In this document: positions 1-9,126 of the stretch, in pieces | Layout: the number at the start of each line of letters is the position of its first letter | Position numbering within the stretch: position 1 is the stretch's first letter | Source of the DNA: Sphingomonas sp. PP-F2F-G114-C0414 | Lineage (GTDB): Bacteria > Pseudomonadota > Alphaproteobacteria > Sphingomonadales > Sphingomonadaceae | Reading direction: 5' to 3' | DNA: 64,000 nucleotides | Assembly (NCBI RefSeq): GCF_003688595.1 | Contig: NZ_RCWT01000014.1 | Coordinates: 62,001-126,000, forward strand | The notes under the pieces: model-generated | What the model saw: the letters and a program-made list of their open reading frames with translations, nothing else | What the model was told of the DNA's origin: nothing | Database searches by the model: none | Position numbers and translations under genes: made by a program

Positions 1-1
1 C

Positions 2-931
2 AGCGTGGTGGCGATCATCGTGCTCGACGTCGCGACCGCCAGCGCGACCGGCGGCACAGTGATCCTGCTGCGCGCGCTGGCCGGCGCGCCGAGCGGCATG
101 CTGGTCGGCATCGTCACCGCGATGATCGTCCGAGCGGCGCAACCCGCCCGCCAGGCCGGGATGTATCTGACGATCCAGACGGTCGCGCAGCTGGCCTGCG
201 CCGCGCTGATCAGCGGTCTGGTCGCGCAGCACCACGGCGCGGCGACGGGGTTCTTCGCGATCGCCGCGCTCGGCGTGCCGGTCGCGATCGTCGCGATGGC
301 GACGCCGGTGCGGCTGGCACCGTTCGCCGCAAACCACGGCATGGGACTGCCCGATATCCGGGGATGGCTCGCGCTCACGGCTGCGTTCTGCTTCTTCGCC
401 GGCATCCTCGGCATCTGGATCTATCTCGAACCGCTCGCGCATCAGGCCGGACTCTCGTCCGGCACCGGCGGCCTCGCGGTGGTGCTCGCGCTTGCCGGAC
501 AGGTCGCGGGCGGTGTCCTGGGCGCGGCCACGGTCCAGCGCTGGCCGTGCCGGTTCGTGCTGATCGGCGCGACCGCGGCGCTGATCGTCGCAGCGGCGAT
601 ATTCGCGACGTTGCCCGGTCGGACCGCATTTCTGGCGACCGCGATCGGCTTCGGGATGCTGTGGGCGTTCGCGAGCCCGTATTTCACCCGGCTGCTGATC
701 GACGTCGACCCGACGCACCGCGCGGCGATGCTCGGGTCGGCGGCACTGCTGCTGGGGTGCGCGACCGGTCCGAGCGTCGCGGCGCTGAGTGTCAGCGACG
801 GGGACGTCCGTGGTTGCCTCACGCTCGGTGCCGGACTGCTCATCGTCACCGGCGGCATCGTGCTGATGCTTCCCCTACTCCGGCGCGTGGGGTCCCCTGC
901 GTTTGCCGTGCAATCGAAAGACCGATCATGA
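2..931 (+). CDS. MFS transporter, C-terminal part (partial at window edge)
   Basis: This open frame enters from the left edge, so the true start lies outside the window. About 309 residues are visible and they are almost entirely hydrophobic, giving eight or nine likely membrane helices separated by short charged loops. That matches the later part of a 12-helix major facilitator exporter. The substrate cannot be told, although the alanine- and glycine-rich helices resemble DHA1-type drug or sugar efflux proteins. Its TGA stop overlaps the ATG of the next gene (ATGA), so the two genes are probably co-transcribed. The GTG at position 5 is probably an internal valine and not a start. Confidence 0.7.
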   Translation, partial: SVVAIIVLDVATASATGGTVILLRALAGAPSGMLVGIVTAMIVRAAQPARQAGMYLTIQTVAQLACAALISGLVAQHHGAATGFFAIAALGVPVAIVAMATPVRLAPFAANHGMGLPDIRGWLALTAAFCFFAGILGIWIYLEPLAHQAGLSSGTGGLAVVLALAGQVAGGVLGAATVQRWPCRFVLIGATAALIVAAAIFATLPGRTAFLATAIGFGMLWAFASPYFTRLLIDVDPTHRAAMLGSAALLLGCATGPSVAALSVSDGDVRGCLTLGAGLLIVTGGIVLMLPLLRRVGSPAFAVQSKDRS

Positions 932-2199
932 CCGAGTGGACCAACTGGTCGGGCAGCGTCGTCGCGCAGCCCGCCACGATCGCGCGTCCGCGCGGGCTCG
1001 ACGAACTGGCCGAGGTCGTCGCGGGGGCGCGGCAGCTGCGGATGGTCGGGGCAGGGCATTCCTTCATGCCGCTGTGCCAGACCGAAGGTACGCTGCTGTC
1101 GCTCGCCGATCTCGAAGGCGGGATCGACGTCGCCGCGGATCGCCGGTCGGTCTGGGCCCCCGCGGGCTGGAGCCTCGCACGACTGACCGACGCGCTCTGG
1201 GCGGAGGGGCTGTCGCTCTACAACCAGGGCGACGTCAATCCGCAGTCGCTCGCGGGCGCCGCCGGCACCGGCACGCACGGGACCGGCGAAGCGCTCGGCA
1301 GCATCTCGACGCAGGTGACCGGCGTCCGCCTGATGCGCGCCGACGGCACGCTCGTCACGTGCGACGCGCAGACCGAGCCCGCGCTGTTCCAGGCGCAGCG
1401 CCTCGGTCTCGGCCTGCTCGGGGTCGTCGTCGGCATGCGGCTCGCGGTGCTGCCCGCCTATCACCTCGAGGAACGCGTCGAACGCTGGCCGCTCGACATG
1501 GTGCTCGACCGGTTCGACGAACTGACCGCGGCGTCGCGGCATATGGAATTCTGGGTCTTTCCCTATGCCGACCACGTGATCCTCAAGCGGCTGCATCCGG
1601 TCGAGCCCGAAGGTCCGTACCGCCATGCCAACGACGTCAACGAGGGGGCTTTCCGCCTGGCGTGCAACATTTCGCGCCGCGTGCCGGGGCTGATCCCCAA
1701 GCTGCAGCGCGGCATGATGCAGGCGATCGGCGGGCCCAAACGGCGTGTCGGCCCAGCCTATCGGATTTTCGCGCAGGAGCGGACGGTGCGTTTCGAGGAG
1801 ATGGAATACGAGGTGCCGCGTGCCGACGGGCTGGCGACTCTGCGGGAGGCGCTTCGCTATGTCCGTCAGGCACGGCTGCCGCTCGCCTTCCCGTTCGAGG
1901 TCCGTACCGTCGCCGCCGACGATATCTGGCTAAGCCCGTTCCATGCCGGGCCGTGCCTGTCGATCTCGGTGCATCAATATGCCGGCATGCCGTGGCAGAA
2001 GGCGTTCGCGGCGCTCGAGACGATCCTGCGTGATGCCGGCGGTCGTCCGCATTGGGCGAAGCGCCACACGCTCGATTCCCAGGCGGCGCATGCGCTGTAT
2101 CCCCGGCTGTCCGACTTCCTGACCGTGCGTCGCGACGCCGATCCCGAGGGCAAGTTCGTCAATCGCTTCTTCGACCAGCTGTTCGCGATCGGCGGGTGA
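928..2199 (+). CDS. FAD-linked oxidase, D-arabinono-1,4-lactone oxidase family
   Basis: The 423-residue protein has an N-terminal FAD-binding domain of the VAO/PCMH fold and a C-terminal ALO-type substrate domain. GAGHSF at residues 41-46 is the place where this family attaches FAD covalently to histidine (His44 here). GTGTHGTG follows at residues 113-120, and a conserved HWAK motif lies near the C-terminus. Relatives oxidise aldonolactones or alditols with oxygen. The exact sugar cannot be inferred. The start is the ATG overlapping the stop of the upstream transporter gene by four bases. A longer in-frame reading upstream is only a shadow of that gene. Pairing with a transporter suggests uptake or export of a polyol or lactone. 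Confidence 0.85.
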   Translation: MTEWTNWSGSVVAQPATIARPRGLDELAEVVAGARQLRMVGAGHSFMPLCQTEGTLLSLADLEGGIDVAADRRSVWAPAGWSLARLTDALWAEGLSLYNQGDVNPQSLAGAAGTGTHGTGEALGSISTQVTGVRLMRADGTLVTCDAQTEPALFQAQRLGLGLLGVVVGMRLAVLPAYHLEERVERWPLDMVLDRFDELTAASRHMEFWVFPYADHVILKRLHPVEPEGPYRHANDVNEGAFRLACNISRRVPGLIPKLQRGMMQAIGGPKRRVGPAYRIFAQERTVRFEEMEYEVPRADGLATLREALRYVRQARLPLAFPFEVRTVAADDIWLSPFHAGPCLSISVHQYAGMPWQKAFAALETILRDAGGRPHWAKRHTLDSQAAHALYPRLSDFLTVRRDADPEGKFVNRFFDQLFAIGG

Positions 2200-2239
2200 A
2201 CGGGCGAACGGCCAACACCGGTTTGCGTTTGGCACCGGG

Positions 2240-2887
2240 GTGAGCCAGAGCGGCGGCGTTATGGTCGAACCCCGCCGCCTACCCATGCAGGAGCGCAGCA
2301 TGCGCCGCCGCGAGGCAATCCTCGTCGCGGCGCAGGACCTGCTCGTCACCGAGAACCCCGAGGACCTCGCGATGCGCGAAGTCGCGCGCCGCGCCGAGAT
2401 CTCGATCGGCTCGCTCTATCAATATTTCCCGTCGAAGCCGGCGATCCTGCGCGCGCTGGTGCTGCGCAACCTCGACAAGGTCGGCGCGCTGCTGCGGACC
2501 GAGGTACATGCGCTGCTCGAGGATCATGGCGGCCGCCCGACGATCGCCCAGGCGGTCGACCGGATCATCGACGCGTATGTCAGCCATTACCGCAGCCATC
2601 CGGAGGCGATCGCGGTGTGGGCCGGCGCGCAGGCCGATCTCGAACTGCGCCGGCTCGACGTGATCGACACGCGCGCGACCGCCGACTTCATGGTCGCGCC
2701 GATGATGATCCTGTTGTCGTCGTCCGACCGCGACAAGATCCTGTCGGCGGCGTTGCTCATCACCGAGCTCGCCGGCCATGCGATACGGCTGGCGATCGCG
2801 CTCGAACCGCCGCTGACCGACCGGATCGTCGCGCAATTCAAGACGATGGTGATCGCCGTCCTCGAAGCCAACCGCGAGCTGAACTAG
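2240..2887 (+). CDS. TetR/AcrR family transcriptional regulator
   Basis: A protein of about 215 residues has a classic TetR N-terminus: a first helix rich in R and E (MRRREAILVAAQDLL), then the helix-turn-helix with the signature IGSLYQYFPSK. The C-terminal half is the variable ligand-binding and dimerisation domain, with no assignable ligand. It follows the lactone-oxidase gene by 40 bases on the same strand, so it may regulate that transporter-oxidase pair or the TonB receptor downstream. The start is uncertain. GTG at 2240 gives the full frame, but ATG at 2261 would still keep the whole DNA-binding domain. Confidence 0.85.
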   Translation: MSQSGGVMVEPRRLPMQERSMRRREAILVAAQDLLVTENPEDLAMREVARRAEISIGSLYQYFPSKPAILRALVLRNLDKVGALLRTEVHALLEDHGGRPTIAQAVDRIIDAYVSHYRSHPEAIAVWAGAQADLELRRLDVIDTRATADFMVAPMMILLSSSDRDKILSAALLITELAGHAIRLAIALEPPLTDRIVAQFKTMVIAVLEANRELN

Positions 2888-3197
2888 GGCTGCGAACGAC
2901 CAGTTCGCCGCCGATAGCGCGTGCGGGATCGAGGTTGGTCGCGCCGTCCTGCGAGTGGCGCCGCGTGAAATGGCGATGTCGTCGAGCAGGCGAAGTCGCG
3001 CCGGTCGTTCGCGCTCCGGTCACGGACAGTGGCAACCCTGCCAACCTGGGCGCGCAGGCGTCTGAGCACCGCCCGCATCATTCTTCATGATCGTGTCACC
3101 ATAGTTTCATCTTGCGCCACTCCCTCCGCCGTTTATGAGACGATGTATCGTAACGCGAAAGCCTAAGAGCTTTGCGTTTCTGCATGAGATTGGAACA
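2888..3197 (+). promoter_or_regulatory. Upstream region and leader hairpin of TonB receptor gene
   Basis: This 310-base gap has no convincing gene. Just upstream of the receptor start is an inverted repeat: AACGCGAAAGC at 3152-3162 and GCTTTGCGTT at 3169-3178, paired except for one bulged base, with a six-base loop. It could form a leader hairpin or be a protein-binding site. No Fur-type box of the usual form was recognised. Confidence 0.35.
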
Positions 3198-5321
3198 ATG
3201 GTGGTCAGGGCAGTGTCTAACGTCGCGCGCTATTCGGAGCGAACGCGCTCGTCACGCCGGAGCCGCGTCGCGCGTGCCGCGCTCTGCGCGATAGCCTGTT
3301 CGGGGACGTCGGCGTTTGCGCAGGACGCGGGGCAGGGGCGAGATCCGACGGTGGACGACATCGTCGTGCTCGGCCAGCGTCGCCTCGATCGCACCAGCGG
3401 GTCGGACATCGTGACCGAGCTTATGTCGCAGGCCAGCATCGCGCTAGATCGCAGTATTCTGGACGACTACGGCGTGCGCCGCCTGGCCGATGCGCTGGAG
3501 CTGGTCAGCGGTATCTCGCAGCAGAACAACCTTGGCGGCCTGCGCGACAACTACGCGATCCGCGGTTTCCTCGGCACGCCGGACACGGGGGCCGAGTATT
3601 TCGTCGACGGCTTCCTCGCCAATCGTGGGTTCGGACCGCCGCGGGATCCCGCCAACGTCGAACGGATCGAGGTGCTCAAGGGGCCGGTGGGTGCGGTGTT
3701 CGGATCGGTGGATCCGGCGGGTGTGATCAACGTGGTCACCAAGAAGCCGCGATTTCGGAACGGCGGCAACGTGACGGCGAGCGGGGGCTCGTTCGGCACC
3801 TATCGGCTCGAAGGCGATGTCGAATCGGCGCTGTCCTCAACGTTCGCGATCCGCTTGGTCGGCGCGATCGAGAACAGCGACGGCTTTCGCGACCATGTCG
3901 ATCTCAGGCGGCGCCTGTTCGCACCATCGGTAAGCTGGCGGCCAATGAACGGCACCACGCTGACGTATCAGGGCGAATATATTCAGTTCCGCGCGCCGTT
4001 CGACCGCGGCATCCCGGCGATCAACGGGAATAGCGAGGCCGTCCCGCGCGATCGCTTTCTCGGAGAACCCGGCGACGGGCGGGTATCCTCCAGCAACTGG
4101 CGACACGAACTGACGCTGGAGCAAAGTCTGGGCGGCAGCTGGACCTTCGTCGGCGGAACGGCCTATCGCGACGCTCGCATCCGGGGCTTCTCCAGCGAAG
4201 CGTCGACGCTGCTGGCGGATGGAACGGTTCGCCGTCAGCGCCGCTTGCGCGACTGGAACCTGACCGACTGGTCGGGGCGGGCGGAAATCCGTGGCACCGT
4301 CACCGCCTTCGGCACGCATCGACCAAGCGTGGGCGTGACGCTGTACGATCTCGACTTCGACACCTTCCAGACGCGATTCCGGCCGACCGCTGCCCAGCCT
4401 TACCCGATTGACGTCTTCGACCCGGTCTACGGGGGCGTCGCCGGGCCGCTGACGCCGTTCACCGCGACCAACGAACGCCGGAAAGCCGTCGCCGTCTATG
4501 GCCAGGATATGTGGGACCTGACCGACTCGCTCAGCGTGGTCGGAGGCCTGCGCTACGAGCACCTCGACCAGCGCATCGACAATCGACTGTCCGGGCAGCT
4601 GAGCCGTCTGGAGCGTGATCCGATCGAGTTTCGCGCCGGCATTCGCTACCGTCCCGATCCCCGGTTCGCCTTCCATGCGAACTGGGGCGAGGGCTCGCGC
4701 GCCAATTCGAGCGTCGGACGACTGGGCGACGCGTTCGCGCCCGAAACCGGCCGTGGCTACGAAGTCGGCGCAAAGCTGGTCCTGGCATCGCTGCGGGTTG
4801 GGGCCAGCTGGTTCGATGTCTCCAAGCGCAACATCCTCGCGACCGATCCAGCCGACGTGAACTTCCTCGCGACGGTCGGACGGATCAGGTCGCGCGGCGT
4901 CGAACTCGATGGCGAAGTCGATCTGGCGCCACGCGTGCGGCTGATCGGCAACTACGCCTTCACGGACGCTGCCGCCCGCGATCCTGCATTCCCGAGCGCC
5001 GACGTGCTCAACGTGCCGCGTCATGCCGGCACGCTGCAACTGTTCGCGACGGTTCCTCTCGCAGCCCGCGACCTCGCTCTGAGTGCGGGCGGAACCTATG
5101 TCGGCGCGCGTGCCGCTGCGCTCGATGGCGGCAACCTGCGATTGCCGAGCTATGTGAAGGCCAAGGCGAGCATCGCGTATCCGCTGACGAAAAGGCTGAC
5201 CGCTCGCGTCGAGGTCGACAACATCCTCGACCAGACCTACGCGCAGAGCAGTTACAGTACCTTGTGGATTTCCCCCGGGGCGCCCCGATCGGTCCTGTTC
5301 TCGCTGGCGGCACGGCTCTGA
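3198..5321 (+). CDS. TonB-dependent siderophore receptor
   Basis: This is an outer-membrane receptor of about 707 residues. A signal peptide ends at about residue 41 (SAFA before QDA). A plug domain follows at roughly residues 55-165, containing the plug signature RIEVLKGP and then GVINVVTKKP. The rest is a 22-strand-type barrel with repeated aromatic strand ends. The C-terminus carries the family pattern NILDQTY and ends in an aliphatic/aromatic strand (LFSLAARL). Plug and barrel resemble ferric siderophore receptors of the FpvA/FhuE type. The chosen start is ATG at 3198, preceded by TTGGAACA. An ATG at 3135 would add 21 residues before the signal peptide and is less likely. No signalling-domain extension, ECF sigma factor or FecR neighbour is present. 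Confidence 0.88.
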   Translation: MVVRAVSNVARYSERTRSSRRSRVARAALCAIACSGTSAFAQDAGQGRDPTVDDIVVLGQRRLDRTSGSDIVTELMSQASIALDRSILDDYGVRRLADALELVSGISQQNNLGGLRDNYAIRGFLGTPDTGAEYFVDGFLANRGFGPPRDPANVERIEVLKGPVGAVFGSVDPAGVINVVTKKPRFRNGGNVTASGGSFGTYRLEGDVESALSSTFAIRLVGAIENSDGFRDHVDLRRRLFAPSVSWRPMNGTTLTYQGEYIQFRAPFDRGIPAINGNSEAVPRDRFLGEPGDGRVSSSNWRHELTLEQSLGGSWTFVGGTAYRDARIRGFSSEASTLLADGTVRRQRRLRDWNLTDWSGRAEIRGTVTAFGTHRPSVGVTLYDLDFDTFQTRFRPTAAQPYPIDVFDPVYGGVAGPLTPFTATNERRKAVAVYGQDMWDLTDSLSVVGGLRYEHLDQRIDNRLSGQLSRLERDPIEFRAGIRYRPDPRFAFHANWGEGSRANSSVGRLGDAFAPETGRGYEVGAKLVLASLRVGASWFDVSKRNILATDPADVNFLATVGRIRSRGVELDGEVDLAPRVRLIGNYAFTDAAARDPAFPSADVLNVPRHAGTLQLFATVPLAARDLALSAGGTYVGARAAALDGGNLRLPSYVKAKASIAYPLTKRLTARVEVDNILDQTYAQSSYSTLWISPGAPRSVLFSLAARL

Positions 5322-5398
5322 GCGCTGGTCAGGGGAAATCGCTCGAGAACAGCAACTGCGCACGGCTCACGATAGATCCCGCATAGCGCGCAGCCTGT

Positions 5399-5542
5399 CA
5401 CGTCGCGTGCGCGGTCAGGTTTGCCTCGATCCATGCGGTCACGTCGGTGACCGGAATGGCATGCGCTCCAAGGTCGCTGTCTCCCGAATTGATCGTATTA
5501 GGAACGCCAGCGAAGCTCGCTATCCGAACGCAGCCGGGCCGT
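5399..5542 (-). pseudogene. Possible 3' remnant of a protein-coding gene
   Basis: On the minus strand a reading frame of about 45 codons ends in TGA at 5399-5401 and looks like the tail of a real soluble protein (for example IASFAGVPNTINSGDSDLG, then a predicted helix TAWIEANL). It is closed upstream by an in-frame stop near 5540 and has no start codon. It is read here as a truncated leftover. The family is not recognised. Confidence 0.3.
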
Positions 5543-5614
5543 CATCCGCGCTCTGAGGAGGCCGTGAGGGAACGACTCAGCCTCTCGGCATCAGCGACGG
5601 TTTGCAAGGACAAG

Positions 5615-6535
5615 TCATCTCGCAGGTCCGACGAACGCAGCGAGTTGCTGCCCGGACAGCCAGGCGGCTTCGATCCGCGGACCGAGCAGCCAGTCGCCGC
5701 ACGCGCCCAGCCGAATCTCGGCGTTCCAGAACGCACCGCGCGCCGACGTCCCGGTCTTCGCATACCGCCAGCGGTGGACGCTGGTCGCGATGATGGTGGG
5801 CGAGAGGGCGCCGATGTGATCCGCGAACGCCGCAAGAAGCGCCCGCGCGATCATGTCCGGCTCGTCTTCGATGTGCGCACGCGACCAGCCGGCACTGGCC
5901 TGTAGCACCCAGGCCTCCGGTCCGGTCCGTCCCGGCTTGGCCGAGTTGCGGACGGCGGATCCGATGATCCCGATATCCGCAAATCGATCGCAATCGGTCG
6001 GCACCGGGCCATCGAACGCTGCCATGACGGTCCAGCACGGATCGGAAACCGCGGCGCGTGCCGCATCGGCCAACGCACCGTCATGGTCCGCGACCAAGGG
6101 CGCGACCTGCTCCGCCGGCACCGCGACGATCGCGGCGTCGAACCGTTCGTCGCCGATCCGCCATCCACCGTCATGGCAGAGACCGGCGATGGCGGTGTTC
6201 CAACGAACGTCGCACTCGGCCGCCATCGCGCGGATCGGCGCGTTCATCGCCGGTGTCCCGACCCATGCGTCGGGCCCTGCGGGCGACCAGCGCGCGACGT
6301 GGCGGTCCTGCGCCCAGCGCTCGACCTGCGCCACGAACGCGGGATCGCGCGCCGTCAGATATTGCGCGCCGTGATCGAACGCCGCCTCGCCCAGCGGTGT
6401 ATCGACCCGGCGCGTCGACATCCTGCCACCCGGCCCGCGACCCTTGTCGAACAGGACCGGGTGATGACCCTGACTGCGTAGCGCGTGTGCGCAGGACAGG
6501 CCGGCCATTCCCGCACCGATGATTCCGATCCGCAT
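5615..6535 (-). CDS. FAD/NAD(P)-dependent oxidoreductase, renalase-like
   Basis: A 306-residue protein opens with the Rossmann dinucleotide motif GIIGAGMAGLSCA (residues 4-16), followed by an acidic end to strand 2 and the GPGGRMSTRR segment typical of the small amine-oxidase-like flavoproteins (COG3380, relatives of renalase). The middle region ARDPAFVAQVERW and the C-terminal LGPRIEAAWLSG agree with this family. The reaction is probably oxidation of a reduced nicotinamide or a small amine, but the substrate is unknown. The start is ATG at 6535, preceded by a good ribosome site (GGGGGT, four bases from the ATG). The open frame continues about 110 codons upstream, but that part is low-complexity and unlikely to be translated. 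Confidence 0.85.
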   Translation of the reverse strand: MRIGIIGAGMAGLSCAHALRSQGHHPVLFDKGRGPGGRMSTRRVDTPLGEAAFDHGAQYLTARDPAFVAQVERWAQDRHVARWSPAGPDAWVGTPAMNAPIRAMAAECDVRWNTAIAGLCHDGGWRIGDERFDAAIVAVPAEQVAPLVADHDGALADAARAAVSDPCWTVMAAFDGPVPTDCDRFADIGIIGSAVRNSAKPGRTGPEAWVLQASAGWSRAHIEDEPDMIARALLAAFADHIGALSPTIIATSVHRWRYAKTGTSARGAFWNAEIRLGACGDWLLGPRIEAAWLSGQQLAAFVGPAR

Positions 6536-7052
6536 GATACCCCCGTGCCGGCGTGCCGCGACAGAACGTGCCGCTGACCGGACACCCTCAAACGCGACGC
6601 GTGTCGATTGGAGCCGGACGGGTACAGATTTTTGGTGATATCCCAGGCCACCAGCCAGACCATCTTGCCTTGGCCTTGGCCTTGGCCCTGGACCCTTAGC
6701 CTTAAACATCGCTGCGACCGAAGATGATCTGGTTCCGCGCGACAGGATCGAACAGGCGTAGAGAAACGGCAGGCTGCCACCGCTCACCGCATCGAGCGTG
6801 GCACTCCGGCGTAGGTGAAGGCTGACTGCGGCGACATGGTTGGTCACCTGTTCGGGCCGGCCCACGCCCGCGCCGCTACCCGCTCCGATGATCAGCGTCG
6901 CGAACCCATCGCGGATTACGAGAAGCTTTATCCATCACCCGCAGCGAACTGCGCCTACCTGGCGGGAGGCGTATTTGGCCAACATCGTCTGGGAAATGAA
7001 ACCATGAGACACGCTCGTTTCACCCACCAATCATTGCTTGAAAAGCCGATGA
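6536..7052. other. Noncoding stretch between oxidoreductase gene and tRNA-Glu
   Basis: No gene was found in these roughly 500 bases. The only notable structure is a short TTGGCC tandem array at about 6666-6691. A plus-strand open frame at 6815-7093 runs into the tRNA gene and has no protein-like features. Confidence 0.5.
6664..6692. repeat. Short CCTTGG tandem repeat
   Basis: About four consecutive, partly degenerate six-base units (CCTTGG/TTGGCC) lie in the noncoding stretch upstream of the oxidoreductase gene. The array is short and may vary in length by slippage. Confidence 0.6.
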
Positions 7053-7127
7053 TGGTGACCCCTACGGGAATCGAACCCGTGCTTCAGCCGTGAAAGGGCC
7101 GCGTCCTAACCGCTAGACGAAGGGGCC
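7053..7127 (-). tRNA. tRNA-Glu (anticodon UUC)
   Basis: Read on the minus strand, the sequence starts GGCCCCTTCGTCTAGCGG and folds into a full cloverleaf. The acceptor stem GGCCCCT pairs with AGGGGTC. The D-loop has AGCGGTTAGG, the anticodon loop is CTTTCAC with anticodon TTC (glutamate, GAA), and the T-arm contains GGGTTCGAATCCC. The discriminator base is followed by an encoded CCA at 7053-7055. Confidence 0.95.
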
Positions 7128-7174
7128 TGCGTGGTTGGAGGCGCCTAAAAGGAAGCCGCTTTGGCGTCAACCCC

Positions 7175-8926
7175 TCAATCAGCCCAGGCGGCGTCTTCGA
7201 CGTGTAATTCCGCCGACGGCCGCGAGGACCAGTCGTCGATCTTCGCGCGGCCCGCCAGCCAGAGTTTGCGGTGGGGGGCGGCCCCTAGCAGCGCCTGGCC
7301 TAGCGCGCTTTCGGCCGAGCGGAACGCCATCGCCTTGATGCTGCGGCCGTCGTCGCCGGCGACGATCGTGCGGACGTGGCCGTTGCCGACGACGTCCGCC
7401 TTGATCACGCGGACCGGGCCCATCGCGACGCGGGGGGCTGGCCAGCCCATGCCGTAGGGGCCGCCGGCTTCCATCGATTCGACGAGGCCGGGGTTGACGC
7501 CGCCGGCTGCCAGCACTGCGTCAAGCAGCAGCGCGCGGTCGCCGTTCGAGCGCTCGACCGCGGCGGCGAGGCGCTCTTCGAGGAAGTCGGTGAAGGCAGG
7601 GATCGCGGCCTCGCTGATCGTCAGGCCGGCCGCCATCGCGTGGCCTCCGCCCGCCATCAGCAGTCCGTGTTCGCGCGCAGCCATCACCGCGGCGCCGAGG
7701 TCGACGCCGGGGATCGAGCGGCCCGAGCCCTTGCCGATGCCGTTCTCGTCGATCGCGATGACGATCGCGGGGCGGCCGAGTTTCTCCTTGAGGCGGCCGG
7801 CGACGATGCCGATCACGCCGGGGTGCCAGCCGTGGCCGGCGACAACGGCGACCGCGCGGTCTCGGCTGGAGAGGAGGTCGGCGGCCTCCTGCACGGCGGT
7901 TTCGATAGCGCGGCGTTCTTCGTTGAGGCGGTCGAGTTCGGTTGCGATCGTTCGCGCTTCGTCGGGGTCTTGCGTGGTGAGCAGGCGGACGCCGAGATCG
8001 GCGCGGCCGACGCGGCCGCCCGCGTTGATGCGCGGGCCGAGCGCGAAGCCCAGGTCGGTGCAAGTCGGGTTGCGGGTCAGGCGCGAGGCCTCGATCAGCG
8101 CGGCGACGCCGATATTCTTGCGCGCGCCCATGACCTTGAGGCCCTGCGACACGAACGCGCGGTTGAGGCCGCGGAGTTGCGCGACGTCGGCGACAGTGCC
8201 GAGCGCGACGATATCGAGCAGGTCGATCACTTTCGGCTCGGCGCGGTCGTTGAAGAAGCCGCGCGCGCGGAGCGTGCGAACGAGCGCGGCGGCGGCGAGG
8301 AAGCACATGCCGACCGCGGCGAGATGGCCGTGCGCAGCGCCTTCGGTCTCGTCGAGACGGTTGGGGTTGACCAGCGCGAGCGCGTGCGGGAGCGCGGTCG
8401 AGCATTTGTGGTGGTCGATGACGATCACGTCGACCTGCGCGTCGCGGGCGACGTCGAGCGCGTCGAACGCCTGCGCGCCGCAGTCGACCGTGACAATCAG
8501 CGTGGCGCCTTCGTCGGCGAGGCGGACGAGCGCTTCGCCGGACGGGCCATAGCCTTCGAGCAGGCGGTCGGGGATGTAGGGGCGGGCTTCGATACCGAGA
8601 TCGCGCAGGACGAGGACCATCAGCGCGGCGGAGGTGGCGCCGTCGACGTCGTAATCGCCGAAGATCGCGACCTGTTCGTGCGCCTGCACCGCGTCGGCGA
8701 GGCGTTCGGCGGCGCGGTCCATGTCGCGGAAGATCGACGGGTCGGGCATGAATGCGCGGATCGACGGCGTGCGGTGCGCGTCGAGCGCGTCGCGGGGGCA
8801 GCCCCGGGCGAGCAGGAGCTGGGTGACGAGGTCGTCGCCGGTAAACCCGTCCCGGCTATCGGCAGCGAGTGCACGCCAGCGCCAGGGTTGGCCGAGGATC
8901 GAAGAGGTTACGCCGAGAACTGTCAT
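7175..8926 (-). CDS. recJ: Single-stranded-DNA-specific exonuclease RecJ
   Basis: A 583-residue RecJ, the 5'-to-3' single-strand exonuclease used in RecF-pathway recombination and mismatch repair. The DHH phosphoesterase core shows motif I DYDVDG at residues 91-96, motif II VDCG near 147-150 and DHH at 171-173. The DHHA1 domain carries GKGSGRSIPGVDLG and then GGGHAMAAG, and an OB-fold occupies the C-terminus. Length is normal for the family. The initial ATG with MTVLGVTSS is the conserved kind of start. It stands alone, transcribed toward tRNA-Glu. Confidence 0.95.
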   Translation of the reverse strand: MTVLGVTSSILGQPWRWRALAADSRDGFTGDDLVTQLLLARGCPRDALDAHRTPSIRAFMPDPSIFRDMDRAAERLADAVQAHEQVAIFGDYDVDGATSAALMVLVLRDLGIEARPYIPDRLLEGYGPSGEALVRLADEGATLIVTVDCGAQAFDALDVARDAQVDVIVIDHHKCSTALPHALALVNPNRLDETEGAAHGHLAAVGMCFLAAAALVRTLRARGFFNDRAEPKVIDLLDIVALGTVADVAQLRGLNRAFVSQGLKVMGARKNIGVAALIEASRLTRNPTCTDLGFALGPRINAGGRVGRADLGVRLLTTQDPDEARTIATELDRLNEERRAIETAVQEAADLLSSRDRAVAVVAGHGWHPGVIGIVAGRLKEKLGRPAIVIAIDENGIGKGSGRSIPGVDLGAAVMAAREHGLLMAGGGHAMAAGLTISEAAIPAFTDFLEERLAAAVERSNGDRALLLDAVLAAGGVNPGLVESMEAGGPYGMGWPAPRVAMGPVRVIKADVVGNGHVRTIVAGDDGRSIKAMAFRSAESALGQALLGAAPHRKLWLAGRAKIDDWSSRPSAELHVEDAAWAD

Positions 8927-8990
8927 GCCTCGGACGTAGTGGTTGCGGGGGGATTGTCGAGCGGGGAGGGGGCAGGGCGGTTGCTCGTAC

Positions 8991-9073
8991 CGTCATCCTG
9001 ACGAAAGTCAGGATCCAGAATTACGGGAGACGGGCGCTCATGGCTCTGGATCCTGACTTTCGTCAGGATGACG
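8991..9073. repeat. Dispersed inverted repeat, CGTCATCC family (copy 1)
   Basis: An imperfect 83-base palindrome begins CGTCATCCTGACGAAAGTC and ends with the reverse complement. The arms also share an inner GGATCCAGA/CTCTGGATCC pairing. It is intergenic, upstream of recJ. A closely related copy lies at 13393-13475. Confidence 0.85.
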
Positions 9074-9126
9074 TGAGGGGGGCGTCGTTGGTAGGAGGCT
9101 GAACGAGGGCGAAGTCCCCGACACCC

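Noticed and set aside
442-1626. Long minus-strand open frame opposite the lactone-oxidase gene
   Set aside because: It is an antisense shadow produced by GC-rich third positions. It is Arg/Asp/Gly-rich, with no domain motif, while the plus-strand frame has clear FAD motifs.
3837-5363. Minus-strand frame of about 508 codons over the TonB receptor
   Set aside because: Shadow frame: no motifs, and the plus strand shows plug and barrel signatures.
6815-7093. Plus-strand frame ending inside tRNA-Glu
   Set aside because: It overlaps a tRNA gene on the opposite strand and has no ribosome site or domain.
7376-9001. Plus-strand frame of about 541 codons over recJ
   Set aside because: Shadow of recJ in a GC-rich background. 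It has no protein-like features.
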